NCBI RefSeq assembly: GCF_014841615.1
Contig: NZ_JACYUG010000004.1
Span: forward strand, 1-64,000
Direction: 5' to 3'
Source of the DNA: Sphingomonas sp. CFBP 8760
Lineage (GTDB): Bacteria; Pseudomonadota; Alphaproteobacteria; Sphingomonadales; Sphingomonadaceae
DNA length: 64,000 bases
The notes below the pieces were generated by a model. That model did not search any database and was not told where the DNA came from. It was given only the letters and a program-made list of their open reading frames with translations. The translations under genes and the position numbers were made by a program. Positions 26,711 through 35,365 of the stretch are shown here, in pieces; the first letter of the stretch is position 1, and every line of letters starts with the position of its first letter.

Positions 26711-27021
26711 GCGCGGCGGCGAACCCGGTGCGGGGCGAGGCGGACCTGCGGGTGAACGGCGAAGCGGTGGTGCTGCGCCCGTCCTTCGCGGCGCTGGTGG
26801 CGGCGGAGGGCGAACTGGGGCCGCTGTTCGCGCTGGTTGAACGGGCGGCGGCGGGCGGGCTGTCGCTGGGTGAGACGGTGGCGCTGTTCTGGCACTGCGT
26901 CGTCGACCGGCCCGGCTGGCTGACGCGCGCGGTGCTGGGCGAGGCGGTGGCGGCGGGCGGGCTGGCGGCGGCGACGCCGCCGCTGCGGGTGCTGCTGGGG
27001 CAGATACTGGCGGGGCGATGA
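26707..27021 (+). CDS. GTA gp10 family protein (tail assembly)
   Basis: 104 residues. VRGEADLRVNGEAVVLRPSF, ALVAAEGELGPLFALVERA and GETVALFWHCV match the gene transfer agent gp10 family, thought to be the first of two tail assembly chaperones. GTG 26707 overlaps the preceding stop, and its own stop overlaps the next ATG. Confidence 0.8.
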   Translation: MSAAANPVRGEADLRVNGEAVVLRPSFAALVAAEGELGPLFALVERAAAGGLSLGETVALFWHCVVDRPGWLTRAVLGEAVAAGGLAAATPPLRVLLGQILAGR

Positions 27022-27212
27022 CGACCTTCGCGCATACCGCCGGGCGGCTGGCGGGACAGGCGGGGGCGGTGCTGGGCTGGTCGCCCGCCGCATTCTGGGC
27101 CGCGACGCCGGCGGAGGTGGCGGCGGTGGTCGCGGCGCTGGCCGGCGAGACGGCGAGCCCGCCCGACACCGCGACGATCGCACGATTGAGGGAGGCGTTT
27201 CCGGATGGATGA
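27018..27212 (+). CDS. phage tail assembly chaperone (gp10.1, TAC)
   Basis: 64 residues. LGWSPAAFWAATPAEVAAVV followed by a helical tail is the short TAC-type protein that accompanies gp10. It would guide polymerisation of the tail tube round the tape measure. It overlaps both neighbours by a few bases (ATGA before; 8 bases after). Some phages make the second chaperone by a frameshift; here the two are separate frames with separate starts. Confidence 0.75.
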   Translation: MTTFAHTAGRLAGQAGAVLGWSPAAFWAATPAEVAAVVAALAGETASPPDTATIARLREAFPDG

Positions 27213-27753
27213 GGAAATCGAGCGGCTGGTGATCGCGGTGCGCGCGGACACCGCCGGCTTCGCCCGCGATGTGGCGCAGATGCGCGGCGAGCTGGGCGGC
27301 GGGCTGGGCGAGGGCGCGGAGCGGGCGGGGCGGCTGATCGAGGGATCGCTGCTGCGGGCGGTGCGCGGCGGCAAGCTGGGGTTCGACGATCTGCGCGCCA
27401 CGGCGTTGCGCGCGCTGGACGATATCGCCGGTGCGGCGCTGCGCGGCGGCGTGCAGGCGCTGCTGGGGGGTGGTGGTGGCTTGGGATCGGCGCTGGCCGG
27501 GCTGCTGGGCGCACCGGGGCGGGCGACGGGCGGGCCGGTGACGGCGGGCCGCGCCTATACGGTCGGCGAGCGGGGGCCGGAACTGTTCGTGCCCACGGGG
27601 TCCGGACGGATCGAGCCGATCGCGGCGGCGTCCCCGCGCGAGGTGCGGGTGGCGATCACCGTCAATGCTGCCGCGGGGGCGGCGGCGGGGGTGCTGATGC
27701 AGTCCAGCCGGCAGGTGGCGCGCGCGGTGCGGGCGGCGCTGGCGGAACGCTGA
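27205..27753 (+). CDS. GTA tail tape measure protein, short (gp11)
   Basis: 182 residues, as short as the RcGTA tape measure, which fits a very short tail. The N-terminus IERLVIAVRADTAGFARDVA is the tape-measure start. The middle is Gly/Ala-rich hydrophobic (QALLGGGGGLGSALAGLLGA). ATGGPVTAGRAYTVGERGPE is the conserved tail motif of lambda-type tape measures. Confidence 0.85.
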   Translation: MDEEIERLVIAVRADTAGFARDVAQMRGELGGGLGEGAERAGRLIEGSLLRAVRGGKLGFDDLRATALRALDDIAGAALRGGVQALLGGGGGLGSALAGLLGAPGRATGGPVTAGRAYTVGERGPELFVPTGSGRIEPIAAASPREVRVAITVNAAAGAAAGVLMQSSRQVARAVRAALAER

Positions 27754-27770
27754 AGGGGCGAGGGGGCGAT

Positions 27771-30065
27771 ATGGGGCATTGGCTGGCGCGGGCACGGACG
27801 GTGCAGGCGGAGGATGTGATCGCGCGGTTCGATCCGCGGTTCTGGACGGTGAACTTCCCCCGGCCGATGATGGCGTCGGTCGTCACGACCGCGCCGGATG
27901 CGTTGCGGGTGGAGACGGTGTTCCACCGCGCGGACGATCTGGCGGGGCTGATCTGGGCATCGGCGGACCAGGTCGACCATGTCCTGCTGCGGTACGAGAC
28001 GGCGCGCGATTTCCGCGACTGCCGCCTGCGGTTCCGGTGGCGGTCGGGCGGGATCATGCCGCTGGACGCGGTGAACGGTCCGGTGCTGACGATCGAGGGG
28101 CGTGACGAGCAGGGCGTGGCGCGGGCGTGGTATGTGCGACTGTGGAACTATGCGACCGGGACGCCCGAGGATGCGGCGGTGGCGATCGATTTCGCCAACG
28201 TTGCCGGCGGGTTCCTGCACCCGCAGGAGGCCGATCCGGTCTGGGCGGGGGACATCGACCGGATGTTCGTGTCGCTGGTGCCGCCGGACTATACCGGCGC
28301 GGCCGAACCGCTGGCGATGCCGGCGGAAGGCTGGGCGGACCTGAGCGACATGGTATGCGAGGGGCCGGGATCGGTGCTGGCGATCGGCGCGGCGGTGGTG
28401 CCCGAACACGGGCTGGCGATCGCCAGCGGCTATGACGACAGTTACGACCTGACGCCGGCCCGGCTGCTGCGCAATGCGTTGCACCTGGGGTATCGCGGGG
28501 CGATCGTCCATTATGTCGGGATGAGCCATTATTTCCGGCTCGAACGGCAGGGTGACGGCTTTTACGTCAGTCTGGCGGATGGTGTGCTGAACGGGCCGTG
28601 CGCGGCTTGGCATCGCGACTTCGCGGGCCGGGCGCGGGCGCTGGGCTATGACGTGATCTGGTCGCTGTCATACGAACTGTTCGATGCGCATTGCTGGCAG
28701 GACTGGAAGCAGCGGGCGGCGGACGGATCGCCGGCGCTGACCGGCTGGGAACCGCCGTCGACGCTGCTCAGCCCCGCGCATGACGGGGCGATGGCGTATC
28801 TGCGGGCCGTGGCGGCGGCGTTCATGGCGATCGCGGTGGCGGCGGGACTGCCGCCGAAGTTTCAGGTCGGCGAGCCGTGGTGGTGGGTGCAGCCGGACGG
28901 GCACCGACCCTGCCTGTACGACGCGGCGGCGGTGGCGGCGTTCGCGCCGGTGCCGATCGCGTCGATGCGAGGGGCGATGACGGCGGCGCAGCGCGAGACG
29001 CTGGACCGGGCGGGGGCGTGCCTGGCGGCATCGACCGCGGCGATGGTGGCGGCGGCGAAAAACGCTGTGATCGATGCGGGCGGTGGCGGCTGCGTCAGCC
29101 ATCTGCTGACCTATCTGCCGACCGTGCTGGATCCCGCCGCGCCCGAGGCGAAGCGCGCGAACATGCCGGTCGGCTGGGCAAGCCCCGCCTTCGACGTGCT
29201 GCAACTGGAGGATTACGACTGGGCGGCGGTGGGCGATGCGGTGTCGACCGCGCGCGGCATTGCGGCGGCAGAAGCGCGGCTGGGCTATCCGGCCGACCGC
29301 CAGCATTACCTGTCGGGCTTCGTGTTGCGGCCGGACCAGTCCGCGCAGTGGCGGGCGATCGATGCGGCGGCGGAGACGGCGCGGACGCGGGGCGTGGCGA
29401 TGACGGTGCTGTGGGCGCTGCCGCAGGTGATGCGCGACGGCTTCGTCCATTTCGACACATCGGGGGAGGACGCGGTGCAGGCATTCGACGACGTGGCGTT
29501 TCCGCTGGCGCTGGGGCGCGAGGCGGAGGTGGCGCCGACCTTTTCGACGCAGGTGATGACCGCGGGCGGCGGCGCGGAACAGCGCAACGCGGCCTGGGCG
29601 GAGGCGCGGGCAACCTACGATGTCGGGCCGGGGCTGCGATCGGAGGCGGATATCGCCGCGCTGCTCGGCTTCTACCGGGCGCGGATGGGGCCGGCGCGCG
29701 GGTTTCGCCTGCGCGACCCGTTCGACTGGCAGGCGGCGGGCGTGCCGATCGGCACGGGCGATGGCGCGGGGCGGCGGTTCGCGCTGGTGAAGCGCTACGG
29801 CGACAGCGTGCGGCGGATCACCCGGCCGGAGGCGGGCAGCGTCGCGGTGCAGGTGGATGGGATCGCGACCGGCTTCGCGATGCAGGCGGGGGGATGGGTG
29901 GTGCTGGACATGCCGCCGGCGGCGGGGGCGGTGGTGACCGCGTCGTTCCGCTTCGACGTGCCGGTGCGCTTCGCCGAGGACCGGCTGACGGTGAGCCGCG
30001 CGACCTTCCGGGCGGGCATGGCCGCGTCGGTGCCGCTGATCGAACTGCGCGAGGTGGCCGCGTGA
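27771..30065 (+). CDS. GTA distal tail protein (gp12, DUF2460) with a 580-residue N-terminal extension
   Basis: 764 residues. Only the C-terminal 175 or so are the DUF2460 (TIGR02217) distal-tail domain: FSTQVMTAGGGAEQRNAAWA, YDVGPGLRS, FRLRDPFDWQ. The first 580 residues read like a TIM-barrel glycosidase-type domain: RGAIVHYVGMSHYF, ARALGYDVIWSLSYELFDAH, KFQVGEPWWWVQPDG, PAFDVLQLEDYDWAAVG, GVAMTVLWALPQVM. Glu residues in SYELFD and VGEPWWW are candidate catalytic acids. RcGTA gp12 is only about 210 residues; in RcGTA a TIM barrel is instead part of gp15. The start has GAGGGGGCGAT. The extension probably contacts or cleaves the cell surface (inference). Confidence 0.82.
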   Translation: MGHWLARARTVQAEDVIARFDPRFWTVNFPRPMMASVVTTAPDALRVETVFHRADDLAGLIWASADQVDHVLLRYETARDFRDCRLRFRWRSGGIMPLDAVNGPVLTIEGRDEQGVARAWYVRLWNYATGTPEDAAVAIDFANVAGGFLHPQEADPVWAGDIDRMFVSLVPPDYTGAAEPLAMPAEGWADLSDMVCEGPGSVLAIGAAVVPEHGLAIASGYDDSYDLTPARLLRNALHLGYRGAIVHYVGMSHYFRLERQGDGFYVSLADGVLNGPCAAWHRDFAGRARALGYDVIWSLSYELFDAHCWQDWKQRAADGSPALTGWEPPSTLLSPAHDGAMAYLRAVAAAFMAIAVAAGLPPKFQVGEPWWWVQPDGHRPCLYDAAAVAAFAPVPIASMRGAMTAAQRETLDRAGACLAASTAAMVAAAKNAVIDAGGGGCVSHLLTYLPTVLDPAAPEAKRANMPVGWASPAFDVLQLEDYDWAAVGDAVSTARGIAAAEARLGYPADRQHYLSGFVLRPDQSAQWRAIDAAAETARTRGVAMTVLWALPQVMRDGFVHFDTSGEDAVQAFDDVAFPLALGREAEVAPTFSTQVMTAGGGAEQRNAAWAEARATYDVGPGLRSEADIAALLGFYRARMGPARGFRLRDPFDWQAAGVPIGTGDGAGRRFALVKRYGDSVRRITRPEAGSVAVQVDGIATGFAMQAGGWVVLDMPPAAGAVVTASFRFDVPVRFAEDRLTVSRATFRAGMAASVPLIELREVAA

Positions 30066-30871
30066 ACTGGCTGGACGCGGAACTGGCGACGGTGGCGCTG
30101 TGCTGGCGGATCGAGCGGCGCGACGGGGTGGCGATCGGACTGACCGCGCACGACCGCGATCTGGATGTCGACGGGCTGATCCACCACGCCGCGCCCGGCA
30201 TGGTGCCCTCCGCCGTCCGCCGCGAGGTCGGGCTGGAGGCGGACACGATGGAGGTGGCCGGCGCGCTGGACCGCGCGGCGATCGACGGGCGCGACCTGCT
30301 GGCGGGGCGCTGGGACGGCGCGCGGGTGGCGGTGTTCGCGGTCGACTGGACCGGGGGTGCAGGCAGGGTCGATCTGGGCGAGGGGGTGATCGGGGCGGTG
30401 GAGATGGCGGACGGCCGCTTCTCCGCCGAACTGACCGGGCCGGGCGCGGCGCTGGACCGGCCGGCGGTGGAGGACACCTCGCCCGAATGTCGCGCCACGC
30501 TGGGCGACCGGCGATGCCGGGTGGCGATGGCGGCGCGGCGGCGGTTCGCGCGGGTGGTGTCGGCGGACGACGCGACGCTGGTGCTGGATGCCGCAGAACC
30601 GGTCGCGGATGGCTGGGGCGGCGGCACGCTGCGCTGGTTCGGCGGCGCGAATGGCGGGCTGGAGAGCGCCGTCGCCCGGTCGGCGGGGGCGGTGGTGACG
30701 CTGCGCTCGCCACCGGTGTTCGCGGTGGCGGCGGGGGTGCTCGTGGAAGTGGCGGAGGGGTGCGACAAGTCGCTGGCGACCTGCGCGACCCGGTTCGGCA
30801 ACGCCGCGAATTTCCGGGGCGAGCCGCACCTGCCGGGGATCGACCTGCTGACGCGGTGGCCCGGCAATTGA
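30062..30871 (+). CDS. GTA hub/baseplate protein, DUF2163 family (gp13)
   Basis: 269 residues. VALCWRIERRDGVAIGLTAH, DLDVDGLIHHAAPGMVPSAV and the C-terminal ATCATRFGNAANFRGEPHLP define DUF2163. Four conserved Cys (in SPECRATLGDRRC and CDKSLATC) form a set like the Fe-S-binding tail-tip protein gpL of lambda; metal binding is inferred. GTG 30062 overlaps the gp12 stop. Confidence 0.85.
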   Translation: MNWLDAELATVALCWRIERRDGVAIGLTAHDRDLDVDGLIHHAAPGMVPSAVRREVGLEADTMEVAGALDRAAIDGRDLLAGRWDGARVAVFAVDWTGGAGRVDLGEGVIGAVEMADGRFSAELTGPGAALDRPAVEDTSPECRATLGDRRCRVAMAARRRFARVVSADDATLVLDAAEPVADGWGGGTLRWFGGANGGLESAVARSAGAVVTLRSPPVFAVAAGVLVEVAEGCDKSLATCATRFGNAANFRGEPHLPGIDLLTRWPGN

Positions 30872-31233
30872 GCGCGGTGGCGCGCGCCAGGGCGCTGCTG
30901 GGGGTGCGGTTCCGGTGGCAGGGGCGGGACGGGGACGGGCTGGATTGTCTGGGGCTGGCGGCGCTGGCGCTGGGATTGCGGGGGGTGCCGGGCGGGTATC
31001 GGCTGCGGGGGGGCGATCCGGCGGTGGCGGCGGCGTGGCTCGACGCGCGGCTGGTGCGGGTGGCGGCGTGGGCGGCGGGCGATCTGCTGCTGGTCCGCTC
31101 CGGCCCTGGGCAGCTGCACTGCGCGATCTGGACGGGTGACGGGATGATCCATGCCGATGCCGGCCTGGGCCGGGTGGTGGAGCGGCCGGGGATGCCGCCC
31201 TGGCCGGTGATCGGGGCGTGGCGACAGGCTTAG
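30868..31233 (+). CDS. GTA NlpC/P60-type cell-wall peptidase (gp14)
   Basis: About 121 residues. The catalytic Cys is in DGDGLDCLGLAAL, and the His in GQLHCAIWTGDGMIHA, as in tail-associated NlpC/P60 peptidases that open peptidoglycan during DNA delivery. Two starts are possible: TTG 30868, which keeps the 4-base overlap seen through the cluster, or GTG 30877 three codons later. I chose the first. The fold is shorter than RcGTA gp14 but both catalytic residues are present. Confidence 0.78.
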   Translation: MSAVARARALLGVRFRWQGRDGDGLDCLGLAALALGLRGVPGGYRLRGGDPAVAAAWLDARLVRVAAWAAGDLLLVRSGPGQLHCAIWTGDGMIHADAGLGRVVERPGMPPWPVIGAWRQA

Positions 31234-31256
31234 GGCGAAAACGGGGGAAATAAGCG

Positions 31257-33377
31257 ATGGCGACGCTGGTGTTGACGGCGCTGGGCACGGCGGTGGGCGG
31301 GCCGATCGGGGGCGCGATCGGCGGCGTGCTGGGCAATCTAGTCGACCGGCGGGTGCTGGGCACGGCAGGCGAGGGACCAAGGCTGACCGAACTGGCGGTG
31401 CAGACCTCGTCCTATGGCACGCCGATCCCGCAACTGTTCGGGACGATCCGGGTCGCTGGCACGGTGATCTGGGCGACCGACCTGAAGGAGACGCGGGGCG
31501 GTGGTGGCGGCGGCAAGGGGCAGCCGGCGACGACGACCTACAGCTATTCGGCGTCATTCGCGGTGCTGTTGTCGGCGCGGGCGATCCGGCGGGTGGGGCG
31601 GATCTGGGCGGACGGGCGGCTGATCCGGGGTGCGGCCGGGGACCTGAAGGTGAAGGCGACCTTGCGCGTCCATACCGGCGGCGAGGATCAGCCGGTCGAT
31701 CCCCTGATCGCCAGCGCGGAAGGGGCGGCGCCCGCCTATCGCGGCATGGCCTATCTGGTGTGGGAGGACCTGCCGCTCGCGGAATTCGGCAACCGCCTGC
31801 CGTCGCTGACGGTCGAGGTGGTGGCGGACGATGCGCCGGTATCGACCGCCACGGTGGCGGCGGCGATGGTGGCAGGGGCGGCCGGGGGCGCGGCGACGGT
31901 GACGGGCTTCGCAGCCAGCGGCAGCGTGCGCGGGGTGCTGGCGGTGCTGACCGGGCTGGAGGATGGCTGGTGGATGCCGGCCGGCGCGGGGTTGCGGCTG
32001 GCGACGGCCGGCGACGACGTGCGGTCGGTCGATGATGCCGCCGTCGGGGTGGCGGGGCTGGAGGGCCCGGCACGGGGGCGGTCGATCGCGCCGCTCGACC
32101 AGGTGCCGCGCACGATCGAGATCGGCCATTACGAGGCGGCGCGCGATTACCAGGCGGGGTTGCAACGCGCGGTGCGGCCGGGGCCGGGCCGCGCGACGCA
32201 GCGTACCGAGATGCCGGCGGTGCTGACCGCGTCCGCCGCCAAGACGCTGGCGGACCGGATGCTGGCCCGCGCCGAGGCGGACCGGACGCGGCGGACGATG
32301 ACGCTGGGGCTTGCGGGCATGGCAGTCGTGCCGGGCATGATGGTGACGATCGCGGGGGAAACCGGGCGCTGGCGGACGCTGGACGCGACGGTGACGGGCA
32401 TGGCGACGCGGCTGACGCTGGCGCCGGTCGCGCCGACGATGCTGCCGGCGACGCGGGCCAGCGGTGGCCGGGTGGCGGCGGCGGTGGATGCGCCGATCGG
32501 CGCGACGCTGCTGCATGTCGCCGAACTGCCGCCCCTGGACGATACGCTGCTCGCCGCGCCGCGGCTGACCGTGCTGGCGGGCGGCGCGGGCGCGGGCTGG
32601 CGACAGGCGGCGCTGTTGTGGAGCGTGGACGGCGGTGTCAGCTGGACCGCGGCGGGGGCGACCGGTGCCGCCGCCGTGATCGGCACGGTCGAGGCGATCG
32701 CGCCGGTCGCCACCACCGCTGTCTGGGACGGGGCGGGGGCGATCGTGGTGCGGCTGGCGCGCGCCGACATGATGCTGGACGATGCCGATGACGCGGGAAT
32801 GGTCGATGGTGCCAATCTGGCGGTGATCGGCGGCGAACTGGTGCAGTTCGGCCACGCGGAACCGCTGGGCGACCGGCGCTGGCGGCTGACACGTCTGTTG
32901 CGGGCGCGGCGCGGCAGCGATGCCGGGGCGGCGGGGGGTCGCTTCGCGCTGATCGAGCCGGCGGCGGTGCGGACGATCGACCTGCCACTGGCGGCGATCG
33001 GCGCGGAAATCCGGGTGCTGGCGATCGGCGTCGGCGATGCCGATCCGGTCGAGGTGCGGACCTGGCTGACCGGTGCATCGGTGCGCCCGCCCGCCCCGGT
33101 GCACCTCCACCATGCGGACGGCGTGCTGCACTGGACGCGGCGGAGCCGGGCCGGATGGCGCTGGAGCGACGGCGTGGAGGCGCCGCTGGTCGAGGAGACG
33201 GAAGCGTACCGGGTGACGGTGACCGCTGGCGACGTGGCTGGTGGCGACGTGGTGAGCGACGTCGCGACCGACCGGCCGTGGCTGGCGATCCCGGCGATGG
33301 CGGGCGCGACCGTGGCGGTACGGCAACGCGGCACCTGGGCGGAATCCGCCCCGGTATCGCTGCGATGGGACGGGTGA
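31257..33377 (+). CDS. GTA tail-tip/host-specificity protein (gp15), short form
   Basis: 706 residues against about 1300 in RcGTA. The N-terminus has the gp15 pattern: GGAIGGVLGNLVDRRV, SSYGTPIPQLFGTIRVAGTV, TTTYSYSASFAVLLS. Later parts (IGHYEAARDYQAGLQR, a rift-like middle, and GELVQFGHAEPLGDRRWRLT) match the remaining tail-tip modules. The internal TIM-barrel segment of RcGTA gp15 is absent, as if it had been moved to the extended gp12 upstream. ATG 31257 has GGGGGAAATAAGCG ahead. Confidence 0.82.
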   Translation: MATLVLTALGTAVGGPIGGAIGGVLGNLVDRRVLGTAGEGPRLTELAVQTSSYGTPIPQLFGTIRVAGTVIWATDLKETRGGGGGGKGQPATTTYSYSASFAVLLSARAIRRVGRIWADGRLIRGAAGDLKVKATLRVHTGGEDQPVDPLIASAEGAAPAYRGMAYLVWEDLPLAEFGNRLPSLTVEVVADDAPVSTATVAAAMVAGAAGGAATVTGFAASGSVRGVLAVLTGLEDGWWMPAGAGLRLATAGDDVRSVDDAAVGVAGLEGPARGRSIAPLDQVPRTIEIGHYEAARDYQAGLQRAVRPGPGRATQRTEMPAVLTASAAKTLADRMLARAEADRTRRTMTLGLAGMAVVPGMMVTIAGETGRWRTLDATVTGMATRLTLAPVAPTMLPATRASGGRVAAAVDAPIGATLLHVAELPPLDDTLLAAPRLTVLAGGAGAGWRQAALLWSVDGGVSWTAAGATGAAAVIGTVEAIAPVATTAVWDGAGAIVVRLARADMMLDDADDAGMVDGANLAVIGGELVQFGHAEPLGDRRWRLTRLLRARRGSDAGAAGGRFALIEPAAVRTIDLPLAAIGAEIRVLAIGVGDADPVEVRTWLTGASVRPPAPVHLHHADGVLHWTRRSRAGWRWSDGVEAPLVEETEAYRVTVTAGDVAGGDVVSDVATDRPWLAIPAMAGATVAVRQRGTWAESAPVSLRWDG

Positions 33378-33388
33378 GGGGGATGACG

Positions 33389-33826
33389 ATGACGACGACA
33401 CCACGATGGGGCCTGCCGCTGATCGAGCCGGGGCAGGCGCAAAAGGAACTGTTCCACAACGAATCGCTGCTGCTGATCGACGCGGCCGTGCAGGCGGGCG
33501 TGGTCGCGGTCGGCACGGAACCGCCCCCGCCCGATCCGGCGGCGGGCGATTGCTGGGTGATCGGCCCCGCGCCGGTCGGGGCATGGGCGGGTCATGGCGA
33601 GAAAGTGGCGATGTGGACGGCGGGCGGCTGGCGATTTCTGAATCCGCCTGAGGGAATGGCGGTATGGGACCGGGCGACGGGATGCCTGTGGCGGCATCGT
33701 TCGGGTATGTGGTTGCGCGGAAACACAATCCCGACCGCGACCGGTGGCGCGACGATCGACGAGGGCGCGCGCCAGATGCTGGCGGCGGTGATCGAGGTGC
33801 TGCGCGGGCATGGTCTGGTCGCGTGA
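33389..33826 (+). CDS. DUF2793 protein, last gene of the GTA cluster
   Basis: 145 residues. RWGLPLIEPGQAQKELFHNE at the start is the DUF2793 signature, and WDRATGCLWRHRSGMW follows. DUF2793 domains are usually found at the ends of GTA or phage tail operons and may form a surface fibre or decoration; this is inference. ATG 33383 is directly against the GAGGGGG site, so ATG 33389, at a 6-base spacing, is preferred. Confidence 0.78.
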   Translation: MTTTPRWGLPLIEPGQAQKELFHNESLLLIDAAVQAGVVAVGTEPPPPDPAAGDCWVIGPAPVGAWAGHGEKVAMWTAGGWRFLNPPEGMAVWDRATGCLWRHRSGMWLRGNTIPTATGGATIDEGARQMLAAVIEVLRGHGLVA

Positions 33827-33938
33827 AAACCTGTGGCGCCAGGGCAACAGTCGCGAAAGTTTGTCGCCTTGCCGTGAAACCATCCGTTCGATAGTGGGTT
33901 TGCGCACTCCGTAGTGACACTCAAGAAAGGGGATTATG

Positions 33939-35078
33939 ATGCGGAAGGTTGCCATTGTTCTGGCACTTGCCTCCACAGCGATTGCTGCTCCCGCCCTCGC
34001 CCGCGACAAGTCGTGGTACGTAGGCGTGGAAGGCGGCGCGATGATCGTCGAGGATATCGATTATGATATCACCGGCGCCACCGCTGCTGCTACCGGCACC
34101 GGTACGGTCGATCACAATTACGGCTTCGATGTCGATGGCGTGGTCGGTTATGACTTCGGTGGTTTCCGTCTGGAAACCGAAGTCGGCTATCGTCGCGCCA
34201 CCGTCGACGGTTACTCGTCGACCACCACCACCCCGCGCTTCAATGCAGCCGGCGTTCGCAGCGATGCGGCCGCGGGTACGTACGGCGTTGCCGGCGGTCG
34301 CAGCTCGGCGCTCAGCTTCATGCTGAACGGCCTGCTCGACTTCGGTGAAGACGATGCGATCCAGGGCTTTGTCGGCGGCGGCGTGGGCGTTGCCCGTGTT
34401 GCGGTCAACTATGCCCTGAACACGCAGCGCGACTTCGTCGACGACAGCGACACCGTGTTCGCATGGCAGGCGCTGGCGGGTATCCGCGCACCGCTGACCG
34501 AGAACATCGACGCGACGCTGAAGTATCGTTTCTTCAACGCCGAGAACGTCAAGCTGGTCGACGTCGCCAACCGTACGCTGGACGGCCGGTTCCGCTCGCA
34601 CAGCGTGCTGGGTGGCCTGACGTACAACTTCGGTTCGCCGACCCCGCCGCCGCCGCCGCCGCCGCCCCCCGCGGACGTGCCGCCGCCGCCGCCCCCGCCG
34701 CCCGCTCCGGTGCCGGAAGCGGTTCCCTGCTCGCCGGGTCCGTTCATCGTGTTCTTCGAGTGGAACAAGTCGGACATCACCCCGGAAGCCGCGTCGATCC
34801 TCGACAACGCCGTGACGCAGTATCAGAGCTGCGGCAGTGCGCAGGTCCAGCTGGCGGGTTACACCGACACCTCGGGCGCAGCGTCCTACAACCAGGGCCT
34901 GTCGCAGCGTCGCGCAGACGCGGTGAAGGCGTACATGAGCTCGCGCTCGATCCCGGACAGCGTCATCACGACCAGCGCGTTCGGCGAAACCAACCTGCGC
35001 GTGCAGACCGCCGATGGCGTCCGCGAAGTGCAGAACCGTCGCGTGGAAATCACGTACGGTCAGGGTGCAGGCCAGTAA
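33939..35078 (+). CDS. OmpA family outer-membrane protein
   Basis: 379 residues. Signal peptide MRKVAIVLALASTAIAAPAL.., an eight-stranded N-terminal barrel (WYVGVEGGAM to SHSVLGGLTYNFG), a Pro-rich hinge (runs of P between about 226 and 258), and a C-terminal OmpA domain binding peptidoglycan (VFFEWNKSDITPEAASILDN, LAGYTDTSGAASYNQGLSQR, NRRVEITYG). Codon choice differs from its neighbours (many CGT and GGT), as expected for a highly expressed protein. AAAGGGG gives the best spacing to the second of two adjacent ATGs. Ends at a strong terminator. Confidence 0.93.
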   Translation: MRKVAIVLALASTAIAAPALARDKSWYVGVEGGAMIVEDIDYDITGATAAATGTGTVDHNYGFDVDGVVGYDFGGFRLETEVGYRRATVDGYSSTTTTPRFNAAGVRSDAAAGTYGVAGGRSSALSFMLNGLLDFGEDDAIQGFVGGGVGVARVAVNYALNTQRDFVDDSDTVFAWQALAGIRAPLTENIDATLKYRFFNAENVKLVDVANRTLDGRFRSHSVLGGLTYNFGSPTPPPPPPPPPADVPPPPPPPPAPVPEAVPCSPGPFIVFFEWNKSDITPEAASILDNAVTQYQSCGSAQVQLAGYTDTSGAASYNQGLSQRRADAVKAYMSSRSIPDSVITTSAFGETNLRVQTADGVREVQNRRVEITYGQGAGQ

Positions 35079-35101
35079 GGCTTACGCTCTACGTCAAAGA
35101 G

Positions 35102-35133
35102 GGGAGGTCGGCGCGAGCCGGCCTCCCTTTTTT
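35102..35133 (+). terminator. intrinsic terminator of the OmpA gene
   Basis: GGGAGGTCGGC, GCGA loop, GCCGGCCTCCC (35102-35127), one G-T pair, then six T. A textbook rightward terminator. Confidence 0.92.
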
Positions 35134-35333
35134 ATTGTCCGTCGTGGATCGTCGTGGCGGCGGCACGGGGATGGTGGCGGACGTCGCCCCAGCGACGGCA
35201 CCGGCCACCGATCGATCCGGCAACGGCGTGGCGGCGGGGGGCACCGACCGTCATGTCCATCACGCCACCGCCATCGTGCCGGACCATGGCATCGGATGCG
35301 ATCCGTCATATCCGATCCGATGCCCGACAAGGT

Positions 35334-35365
35334 GTCAGAGCGTCAGAGCGTCAGGCCGTCAGGCC
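35334..35365. repeat. four 8-base tandem repeats at the 3' end of the DUF418 gene
   Basis: GTCAGAGC twice followed by GTCAGGCC twice. They straddle the stop codon of the leftward gene (35359-35361). Probably slippage-derived. Confidence 0.6.

Noticed and set aside
20508..33826. Prophage interpretation of the phage-like cluster
   Set aside because: There is no integrase, repressor, replication, holin or endolysin gene and no flanking direct repeat; gene order and sizes fit a gene transfer agent. A defective prophage remains formally possible.
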